NCBI GenBank assembly: GCA_900754605.1
Contig: CAAEDK010000209.1
Coordinates: 1-25,167, forward strand
DNA from: an uncultured Oscillospiraceae bacterium
GTDB lineage: Bacteria; Bacillota_A; Clostridia; Oscillospirales; Oscillospiraceae
Direction: 5' to 3'
DNA length: 25,167 nucleotides
In this document: positions 15,878 through 23,017 of the stretch, piece after piece
Layout: each line of letters opens with the position of its first letter
Position numbering within the stretch: the first letter of the stretch is position 1
Translations under genes and position numbers: made by a program
Notes under the pieces: generated by a model
The model's database searches: none
Told to the model about the DNA's origin: nothing
The model's input: the letters and a program-made list of their open reading frames with translations, nothing else

Positions 15878-17203
15878 ATGCGGCGAAGATATTTGGGCGG
15901 GGTACACCCCGCTTCCTATAAAGAAAGCACCAGGCGCAAACCGATCGTCCCTCTGGAGGAGGTGCCTAAACAGGTGATCATTCCTCTAACTATGTGCAGT
16001 GGCGGCGGAGCAGTCCCTGTGGTCCGCCCTGGTGACACAGTGACGGCAGGACAGATCATCGCCGAGCCGGAAGGCAACGGCGTCTATGTTCATTCCAGCG
16101 TCTCTGGCCAGGTGCGCGCCATTGAGCCAAGGCCTCATCCCTGGGGCGGGAGCTGGGATGCCATCGTCATCGAGAATGATGGAAAGGACACCCCCTGCCC
16201 CGATCTTCCTAAGCCCATAGATTGGTCTAGGATGGATCGAAGCGAGGCTCTGGACCGGATCTGCCGTGCCGGGATCACCAGCATGGGCGGCGGCGCCAGC
16301 CCCACCCATTTACGCCTGCGCCAGGCAGTTGGCCGGGTGGACACCCTGATCGTCAATGCCGCCGAGTGCGAACCCTATCTGACCGCCGACCACCGGCTTC
16401 TGCTGGAGAAAGGGGATCAGGTCCTCCAGGGTGTGCAGATGATGGCCCGGCTGCTCCGGGTAGATCGGGCTGTACTGGTGGTAGCCGGAGACAAACTCAA
16501 TGCGGTGGAATTTTTGGAGCACCGCCTTCGGAGGAAGAAGCGGGCAGTCGAGCTGCTCACCATTCAGACCCGTTACCCTCTTGGCATGGAGAAACAGCTG
16601 ATCCGCACTGTGACCGGACGGGAGGTGCCGCCGGGCCAGTCGGCGCTGGATGTGAAATGCTCCGTATTCAATGTGGCCACAGTATATATGGTGCGCTCTG
16701 CCCTGATGAAGGGGAGTCCCCTGACTCACCGGGCAGTAACGGTAAGCGGAGGTGCGGTGGCCCGCCCCCGGAACCTATGGGTTCCGATCGGAACTCCTCT
16801 GCACTGCCTGCTGGAGTCGGCCGGCGGCCTGCGGGAGGAGCCCGCAGTCATTCTCACTGGCGGCCCCATGACCGGGACGGTACAGGGAAATCTGGATGCC
16901 CCAGTGGTAAAGAACACCAACGCACTGCTGTGCCTCACAGATCAGGAGCACAACTCCGCCAACCAAACGGAGACGGTGTGTGTCCGCTGCGGCCACTGTG
17001 TCTCCAGCTGTCCTATGAATCTGAATCCAGTATCGGTCTATCGTGCTATGCGGATGGGCGAGCGCGAGCGGCTCCCGGAACTTCATCTGGAGGATTGCAT
17101 GGAGTGCGGCTGCTGCTCCTATATCTGTCCCTCTCATATCCCCCTGGCGGATCTGGTCCGCCAGGCCAGACAGCTCCCAAGGGAAGGAGGAGAGCAGGAA
17201 TGA
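15878..17203 (+). CDS. rnfC: RnfC-like electron-transport subunit (NADH-side iron-sulfur flavoprotein)
   Basis: This 441-residue protein matches RnfC, the peripheral subunit that in Rnf complexes exchanges electrons with NADH through FMN and [4Fe-4S] clusters. Visible: GGVHPASYKE at the N-terminus; a barrel-sandwich region (about 30-100); the SMGGGASPTH loop (135-144) and VNAAECEPYL (159-168) of the FMN/NADH domain; and two cluster motifs, Cys368/371/374/378 and Cys407/410/413/417, each CX2CX2CX3CP. Length is normal for a clostridial RnfC. ATG 15878 has GGGAGG 5 bases upstream. The stop overlaps the next start (ATGA), so rnfC and the rnfD-rnfG fusion are translationally coupled. Confidence 0.93.
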   Translation: MRRRYLGGVHPASYKESTRRKPIVPLEEVPKQVIIPLTMCSGGGAVPVVRPGDTVTAGQIIAEPEGNGVYVHSSVSGQVRAIEPRPHPWGGSWDAIVIENDGKDTPCPDLPKPIDWSRMDRSEALDRICRAGITSMGGGASPTHLRLRQAVGRVDTLIVNAAECEPYLTADHRLLLEKGDQVLQGVQMMARLLRVDRAVLVVAGDKLNAVEFLEHRLRRKKRAVELLTIQTRYPLGMEKQLIRTVTGREVPPGQSALDVKCSVFNVATVYMVRSALMKGSPLTHRAVTVSGGAVARPRNLWVPIGTPLHCLLESAGGLREEPAVILTGGPMTGTVQGNLDAPVVKNTNALLCLTDQEHNSANQTETVCVRCGHCVSSCPMNLNPVSVYRAMRMGERERLPELHLEDCMECGCCSYICPSHIPLADLVRQARQLPREGGEQE

Positions 17204-18861
17204 GTCAGAACGGACCTGTGATCCGCCGGTCATCCCCGCAGATCGCCCAAGTATCCAGCATCTCCTCCACAATGCTGGATGTCATCGTAGCCCTGCTTCC
17301 CGCTTTAGGTATGGCAGTCTATCTGTTCGGTCCCCGGGTATTGACTCTGACAATGGTATCAATAGCATCCTGTATGGGTGCGGAATACAGCTACCGCCGA
17401 CTGATGGGATTGAGCAATACGGTAGGCGATTTGTCCGCCTGCGTCACCGGCCTGCTATTGGCTATGAGCCTTCCAGTAACTGCGCCCTACTGGGCTCCTG
17501 TGCTGGGCGGCATCTTTGCCATTGTGGTGGTCAAGCAGTTTTATGGCGGACTGGGCCGAAACTTTATGAACCCCGCCTTGGCTGGTCGAGCGCTTCTGTG
17601 TACCTTTCCCGGCCTGATGACTACCTGGGTAGATGCGTTTCAGCAGACCCCATTGTTTGGTGCAGTAGACGCAGTCTCCTCTCCCACCCCCATGGCCCTG
17701 CTTCATTCCGGAGCGCTGCCTGATCTGACCCTGAGCCAGCTGATGTTGGGACAGCACGGGGGTGCCATGGGAGGGGCACCGGTATTCATGCTTCTGCTGG
17801 GCGGGGTGTACCTGGTGGGGCGCCGTGTGATCTCCCCCCGAATTCCTCTGTCCTACCTTGGAACAGTGGCCTTGCTCACCTTGCTCTTTCCCCGTGGAGA
17901 CGGGGGTGCATTGGCCTGGATGACCGCCCAGCTGTGCAGCGGCGGACTGGTACTGGGCGCAGTGTTCATGGCTTCTGACTACACCACGACCCCAGTTACC
18001 CCGGTGGGGCAGACCCTGTTTGGGGTCGGCTGCGGACTGCTGACGGTGTTGCTGCGCTATTTCGGTTCCTACCCCGATGGGGTTGGCTGGGCCATCCTCA
18101 CCATGAACTGCTGTGTTTGGCTGCTGGATCGTGCCGCCCTTCCCCGCCGCTTTGGCGTGGGCCGCTTTGAGGCAGCACGGAGCTGGATGGAGCACCTGCG
18201 CGTCAGTGCTTCGGCCATCCATTTTATCCCCCCCAAGATGAAGTTCCTGGCTCGTGCTGGAGACGGAACAATGCCCGGCGAGGGCTACCTGGACGAGCTG
18301 CGGGGCACTGTACGGCAACTGGGCGCTTTAGCCGCAGTATTTGCTGTGACTTGCGGCGTGGTGTTTGGAGTCCATCGAATGACTGATTACGCCGCTGTCC
18401 GGGCGGAGACCTCAGCTCAGCAGACCCTGTTGGCTCAGGTCATGCCTCAGGCTACTGTCCGTTCTGAGACTCCATATCGCGCCCCTGGCGCATTGAGTAT
18501 CTCAGCCGGTTACAATGATGGCGGACTAGTTGGCTACTGTGTAGAGGTTCAAGCCAACGGCTTCGGCGGTGTACTCACCGCGGTGGTGGGCGTCAACACC
18601 AACGGCGAAGTCACTGGTGTGGCAGTAACTAATCACCGGGAAACCACTGGCGTTGGCACACAGGCCATGGAAAGCGGCTACCTCAGCCAGTACGCCGGAC
18701 GCTCCGGTACCATCCGTTCCTCCGGCAGTAATGCAGTGGAGGCAGTATCCGGTGCAACCGCTACATCAGAAGCGGTTACTGCCTGTGTGAACCGGGCTCT
18801 GGCCATTGTAGCCAGCCTAGATACAGAGGGAGAAGTGGACTATGTTGACGGCGAAGTCTAA
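17200..18861 (+). CDS. RnfD-RnfG fusion protein (membrane flavoprotein)
   Basis: One 553-residue frame carries two Rnf subunits. Residues about 1-335 are RnfD/NqrB-like: many membrane helices, QFYGGLGRNFMNPALAGRA (113-131), VDAVSSPTPM (156-165) where Thr163 fits the covalent FMN site, and MASDYTTTPVTPVGQTLFG (257-275). After a polar linker with HFIPPKMKFL comes a new membrane helix (about 373-392) and an RnfG/NqrC-like FMN-binding domain (about 420-540): GYNDGGLVGYCVEV, TGVAVTNHRETTGVGTQ and the flavinylation motif SGATAT (517-522, Thr520). In most organisms these are separate genes. The start is ATG 17200, overlapping the rnfC stop by ATGA; a much longer open frame upstream overlaps rnfC and is not real. 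No stop, frameshift or start signal is visible at the junction. ApbE, the flavin transferase needed, is not in the window. Confidence 0.92.
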   Translation: MSQNGPVIRRSSPQIAQVSSISSTMLDVIVALLPALGMAVYLFGPRVLTLTMVSIASCMGAEYSYRRLMGLSNTVGDLSACVTGLLLAMSLPVTAPYWAPVLGGIFAIVVVKQFYGGLGRNFMNPALAGRALLCTFPGLMTTWVDAFQQTPLFGAVDAVSSPTPMALLHSGALPDLTLSQLMLGQHGGAMGGAPVFMLLLGGVYLVGRRVISPRIPLSYLGTVALLTLLFPRGDGGALAWMTAQLCSGGLVLGAVFMASDYTTTPVTPVGQTLFGVGCGLLTVLLRYFGSYPDGVGWAILTMNCCVWLLDRAALPRRFGVGRFEAARSWMEHLRVSASAIHFIPPKMKFLARAGDGTMPGEGYLDELRGTVRQLGALAAVFAVTCGVVFGVHRMTDYAAVRAETSAQQTLLAQVMPQATVRSETPYRAPGALSISAGYNDGGLVGYCVEVQANGFGGVLTAVVGVNTNGEVTGVAVTNHRETTGVGTQAMESGYLSQYAGRSGTIRSSGSNAVEAVSGATATSEAVTACVNRALAIVASLDTEGEVDYVDGEV

Positions 18862-18891
18862 CTGGAATCAACAGAACGGAGGCAGCCAAAC

Positions 18892-19476
18892 ATGACGGCA
18901 ATTCATCTGGCAGGGATCGCTTTGGCGGCCCTGCTGTCAGAAAACTTTATTTTGGTCAGTTGTCTGGGGATCGGATCCCGCACTCAGGCCTTTCGGGATC
19001 CTCTGGACGCCTGGCGTACTGGTTACAGCCTGACGGCAGTGATGGTGGTCACTGCGCTGGTCGCCTGGGTGGTGAACCAGCTTTTGCGGCATTTCGCTTT
19101 GAGCTATTTTCAGACACTCGCCTTCGCTTTGACTGGCCCCCTGGTGGTGGCTGGCCTGCGGTACATTCTCCGGACCTGTGTACCTGAGTTATCCCGGCGG
19201 ATGGATGTGAATTTAGCCTCGATCACCTCCAACTGTGCTGCCATGGGCACAGCGCTGCTCATTGCCCAGCGGGGATATGGTCCAGGCGGAGCACTCCTCT
19301 ATGCCCTGTTTGGCGGGATAGGTGCTACAGTGGCTATGATGTGCTTTGCCGGTCTGCGTCGGGAAGTCAGTTTGACCAGCTGCCCACGATGCTTTCAAGG
19401 ACTTCCCATCAACTTGATCACGGTCGGGCTGATGGCCTTGTCCTTGGTGGGCTTTTATGGACTTCATCTAAACTGA
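18892..19476 (+). CDS. rnfA: RnfA-like membrane subunit
   Basis: This 194-residue protein has about six membrane helices and aligns along its length with RnfA/RsxA: ENFILVSCLGIG (17-28), SYFQTLAFAL (71-80), SITSNCAAMGTALL (110-123), GGIGATVAMMCFAGLRREV (141-159) and NLITVGLMALSLVGFYGL (174-191). It is RnfA rather than RnfE by length and C-terminus. In Rnf, RnfA and RnfE together hold a [2Fe-2S] cluster within the membrane, using an LGxC cysteine and a TNC cysteine from each. Here Cys115 is the TNC cysteine, but the LGxC position is Gly28; Cys24 lies one helix turn before. ATG 18892 has GGAGG 9 bases upstream, 30 bases after the fusion gene. It ends 15 bases before a strong terminator, and no rnfE or rnfB follows. 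Confidence 0.9.
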   Translation: MTAIHLAGIALAALLSENFILVSCLGIGSRTQAFRDPLDAWRTGYSLTAVMVVTALVAWVVNQLLRHFALSYFQTLAFALTGPLVVAGLRYILRTCVPELSRRMDVNLASITSNCAAMGTALLIAQRGYGPGGALLYALFGGIGATVAMMCFAGLRREVSLTSCPRCFQGLPINLITVGLMALSLVGFYGLHLN

Positions 19477-19490
19477 TCGAATTCACCAGC

Positions 19491-19529
19491 AACAGCTCCT
19501 GGAAGCAAATCATTCCAGGAGCTGTTTTT
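19491..19529 (+). terminator. Rho-independent terminator of the Rnf-like operon
   Basis: A 14-base perfect stem (AACAGCTCCTGGAA/TTCCAGGAGCTGTT) with an 8-base loop is followed directly by a T-run to 19529. It starts 15 bases after the rnfA stop and marks the operon end. Confidence 0.93.
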
Positions 19530-19550
19530 CTGCATATCCGCCAGTATATC

Positions 19551-19591
19551 AAAACACCCCTTCTCCGGCTAAACCGAAGAAGGGGTGTTTT
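19551..19591. terminator. Terminator of gapA, second bidirectional hairpin
   Basis: A 14-base perfect stem (AAAACACCCCTTCT/AGAAGGGGTGTTTT) has an inner CGG/CCG pair. It lies 19 bases downstream of the gapA stop on the minus strand (then TTTTG) and has TTTTTT on the plus strand. It insulates the Rnf-like operon and gapA together with the preceding hairpin. Confidence 0.88.
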
Positions 19592-19610
19592 TTCATTGGG
19601 CTGGGACCAA

Positions 19611-20678
<1,068 letters not shown>

Positions 20679-20682
20679 TCAT

Positions 20683-20688
20683 ATTATA
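20683..20688 (-). promoter_or_regulatory. gapA promoter -10 element
   Basis: A perfect TATAAT on the minus strand, about 55 bases before the gapA ATG allowing for the start. The best -35 at 17 bases is TATCCA, a poor match, so an activator or another feature may help. Confidence 0.6.
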
Positions 20689-20740
20689 TCCCGATTCCGA
20701 GCGTTTGGATAGTGATTTTTTCCATAGAATTTATCAAATT

Positions 20741-20971
20741 TTTTCGCAAGAATTAGCTATACAGCAGGAATAAGTCAAATCTTATGCGAAAAATTATGGG
20801 GCAGATCTAAGTTTAGCTTGCAGTTGAGCATATGTGCAGACGATCGGTCCGACACCCCAGCAGACAGTTCAACTGGCTTTCTCAACATTTTTTTGCGCTG
20901 CACTTGTGGTTAGCGATAGTTTTTGATATACTAAAATTTACAATTGAGTTCGTGCACCATTTTCGCATAAG
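20741..20971. repeat. Three TTTTCGCATAAG-like boxes
   Basis: Box 1 is TTTTCGCAAG (20741-20750, plus). Box 2 is CTTATGCGAAAA (20781-20792), the exact 12-base reverse complement of box 3, TTTTCGCATAAG (20960-20971). Boxes 1 and 2 form a spaced inverted pair upstream of the gapA promoter. Box 3 sits just after the predicted transcription start of the kinase-like gene. The arrangement resembles operator sites for an unknown regulator. Confidence 0.5.
20904..20932 (+). promoter_or_regulatory. Promoter of the histidine-kinase-like gene
   Basis: TTGTGG (20904-20909), 17 bases, then TATACT (20927-20932). A start near 20939 gives a leader of about 100 bases containing box 3 (20960-20971). Confidence 0.55.
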
Positions 20972-21039
20972 CTATTGCTTACAGAGATGGAAAAGACGGG
21001 GCTTTGCGCTGTAAAAAGCGTTCTGCCACAGGAGGGACT

Positions 21040-22068
21040 ATGTCTGACGTCAATCAAACCACCAACCTGGAGCAATTCCCGGACAGTGCCATAGAGGTAG
21101 TCCATGGGACGGTACAGAGGTTGAACCGCAGTGCAATGCACCGCTTTCCGGAACTAAAATCCGGGATGGAGATTCCCCACTTCCTATCCACACCGCTAGA
21201 AGATCCAGATGGGGCCGGCATCTTTACTCACCAAGGCGTGTTGTATCTATTCAGCCGGGTAGCCGGGGTGGAAGGCAACTTGCTGCTGGTGCGGCCCGCC
21301 CCTAAATACGGCCTGACAGACCGGCAGCTGGACGGCTTTGTCCGACAGATGCGGGGCTTCCTTCAGGAAGTTCTGATGGAATTTCAAGGCACTGCTGGTC
21401 AAGAGCATGACAATGCTTTCAACAGAAGTTTTTTCCGGATGTACCGTCTGTTGTCCAACCTGGAATTTATGCGCAGGATGGACAGTCCGGAAGGAACCTC
21501 TTTTCACCCCGGAACTCTGGATCTGGCAGGCCTGTGCCGCCGACTGACAGAAGAGGCCGCCTTTCTGCTCCAAGCGGCTGGGATAGAATTCCACTTCCAG
21601 TGCAAACTGCCCTCGTTGCTGGTCCCTGGTGACCCGGCTCTGATTCAGAAGCTGCTGCTGACTTTGATCTCCAATGGGATCAAGGCAGCTCCTCAGGGTG
21701 AGTTGGTGCTCACTTTAGAGCGCCGGGGAGACCGTGCCGTGCTCAGTCTTGGAGACCGTGGAGAGGGGCATGGCCTGGATGCATTCTTGCCATCTGAGGT
21801 GACCGAACCCCGGATCCCATCCCCTGAAGAGGGTGCAGGAATGGGGCTTACCATCGCACGTCACATCGTGGATCTCCACAGTGGGACACTTCTGCTGGGA
21901 GAGCGCGATGGCGGCGGCGTACTGGTGCTGATTTCTCTCCCGATGGGGCCTCTGCACACAAACCTGGCAGTCTGTACGCCAACACTGGAAGAAGCCGGCG
22001 GCATCTCGCCTGTCCTAATGGAACTGGCCGATGTGCTTCCCCTCTCCATGTTCCATTTAGACGAGTGA
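21040..22068 (+). CDS. Cytosolic histidine-kinase-like ATPase (PAS-like N-terminus, HATPase_c), orphan
   Basis: The C-terminal half of this 342-residue protein is a GHKL/HATPase_c domain: N-box LLLTLISNGIKAAP with Asn212, G1 LGDRGEG with Asp239, and G2 GAGMGLTIARHIVDLHSG (265-282). Residues about 15-88 look like a PAS-type sensor fold. Between them (95-145), where the dimerisation/phosphoacceptor helices should be, there is no normal H-E/D-x-R/K-x-P box; His123 in GQEHDNAFNR is the only candidate. There are no membrane helices, so it would be cytosolic. ATG 21040 has AGGAGG 4 bases upstream; the frame opens 12 codons earlier. The tail beyond the ATPase domain (305-342) is unusual. No response regulator is adjacent. 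It could be a true kinase with an atypical acceptor or an ATP-binding pseudokinase. Confidence 0.75.
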   Translation: MSDVNQTTNLEQFPDSAIEVVHGTVQRLNRSAMHRFPELKSGMEIPHFLSTPLEDPDGAGIFTHQGVLYLFSRVAGVEGNLLLVRPAPKYGLTDRQLDGFVRQMRGFLQEVLMEFQGTAGQEHDNAFNRSFFRMYRLLSNLEFMRRMDSPEGTSFHPGTLDLAGLCRRLTEEAAFLLQAAGIEFHFQCKLPSLLVPGDPALIQKLLLTLISNGIKAAPQGELVLTLERRGDRAVLSLGDRGEGHGLDAFLPSEVTEPRIPSPEEGAGMGLTIARHIVDLHSGTLLLGERDGGGVLVLISLPMGPLHTNLAVCTPTLEEAGGISPVLMELADVLPLSMFHLDE

Positions 22069-22093
22069 CTGCGGCAAAACATTCTGGAACAAG

Positions 22094-22135
22094 AAACAGA
22101 CCCGGAGCGGTATCACACCGCTCCGGGTCTGTTTT
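22094..22135. terminator. Bidirectional terminator
   Basis: An 18-base perfect stem (AAACAGACCCGGAGCGGT with its complement) and a 5-base loop, with TTTT on the plus strand and TTTCTTGTT on the minus strand. It lies between the convergent kinase-like gene and hemolysin III gene. Confidence 0.92.
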
Positions 22136-22146
22136 CATCCCCGCTG

Positions 22147-22866
22147 TCACATCCAAGCGATCACATGGTACATGAGCACAAAGTGACATACCGAACCCAG
22201 CAGGATAAATATATGAAAGATCTCATGACAGCCAAATCGAGGATTCTCTCGCCCAGGCCACTTGATGGCGTACAATACGCCTCCCACAGTATACAGCAGC
22301 CCGCCGGCCAGCAGCCAGGCAAAGCCCGCCGCGGGCAGGGCTTGGTACAGGGGGACGATGGCGAAAATGGCCAACCACCCCATCAGCAGATAGATGGCGC
22401 TGGTGAGCCAGCGGGGGATCTCCAGCCTGGCCACGGTGAGCGCCATGCCCACCACGCCCACGGCCCACACCGCCGCCAGCAGGGCCGGTCCCCCAGACTG
22501 CCGCAGCGCCACCATACACACCGGCGTATAGCTCCCGGCGATAAGCAGATAGATCGCGCAGTGGTCGTACTTCCGCAGGGCCCGCCGCCCGGCCACCGAT
22601 GTGTTGACACAGTGGTAGAGGGTGCTGGCGGTATACAGCCCCGTCATGGACAGGCCATAAATCAAAAAGACCGCGAACAGCAGGCCGCTCCCCCGCAGGG
22701 CGGCCAGACGCAGCAGAAGCGCCGTCCCCACCGCCGACAAAACGGCCCCCGCCCCGTGGGTGATGGCCGACCAGGGCCGCAGCCCGTCATAGGGGTCCCG
22801 AACCTCCCGATGACGCGCCCTCCGGACCGAAACCGGCGCCCGCATGGTCATTGCCGACTGTCTCAT
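22147..22866 (-). CDS. Hemolysin III / PAQR-family membrane protein (TrhA/YqfA type)
   Basis: This 239-residue protein has seven likely membrane helices and the conserved PAQR metal-site pattern: Ser81 and His85 in ASTLYHCVN, Asp101 in RKYDHCAIYLLIAGSYTP, and His214 and His218 in GCHEIFHIF. Bacterial members have been named hemolysin III, but links to membrane fluidity are better supported for the family; lysis activity should not be assumed. The Arg-rich N-terminal stretch (VRRARHREVRD) precedes the first helix. ATG 22866 has GGGAG 8 bases upstream; ATGs at codons 6 and 8 are alternatives. It has its own promoter and a shared terminator. No functional link to ClpC upstream is evident. Confidence 0.93.
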   Translation of the reverse strand: MRQSAMTMRAPVSVRRARHREVRDPYDGLRPWSAITHGAGAVLSAVGTALLLRLAALRGSGLLFAVFLIYGLSMTGLYTASTLYHCVNTSVAGRRALRKYDHCAIYLLIAGSYTPVCMVALRQSGGPALLAAVWAVGVVGMALTVARLEIPRWLTSAIYLLMGWLAIFAIVPLYQALPAAGFAWLLAGGLLYTVGGVLYAIKWPGRENPRFGCHEIFHIFILLGSVCHFVLMYHVIAWM

Positions 22867-22925
22867 ACAAACCGCTCCCTTCCAGCGCCGGGTCCGTCCC
22901 CTATACGCCGCTGTCTGTATGATCT

Positions 22926-22954
22926 AGTATAATCTCTTTGGCCGCAATTATCAA
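22926..22954 (-). promoter_or_regulatory. Promoter of the hemolysin III family gene
   Basis: On the minus strand, TTGATA (22954-22949), 17 bases, then TATACT (22931-22926). Both hexamers match 5 of 6. The start would be near 22919, about 53 bases before the ATG. Confidence 0.75.
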
Positions 22955-23017
22955 TATCAAAAATTACTAAATCTAATATTTAATATCATATTTATAGGCT
23001 CCGTTCTCCATCCGCCG

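Noticed and set aside
16366..17199. Long in-frame extension upstream of the rnfD-rnfG gene, overlapping rnfC
   Set aside because: The translation inside rnfC is not protein-like, and the ATG at 17200 gives an exact ATGA overlap and the expected RnfD N-terminus.
15878..19476. Na+-NQR operon instead of Rnf-like
   Set aside because: The first gene has the RnfC N-terminus and two CX2CX2CX3CP motifs, unlike NqrA, and no NqrF is present.
20832..21014. A 60-codon frame in the gapA/kinase gap
   Set aside because: No ribosome site, overlaps the predicted promoter, and the peptide has no recognisable features.
22147..22866. Reading the hemolysin III family protein as a toxin or virulence factor
   Set aside because: The PAQR metal-site residues and wide spread of this family in harmless bacteria argue for a membrane-homeostasis role; the name is historical.
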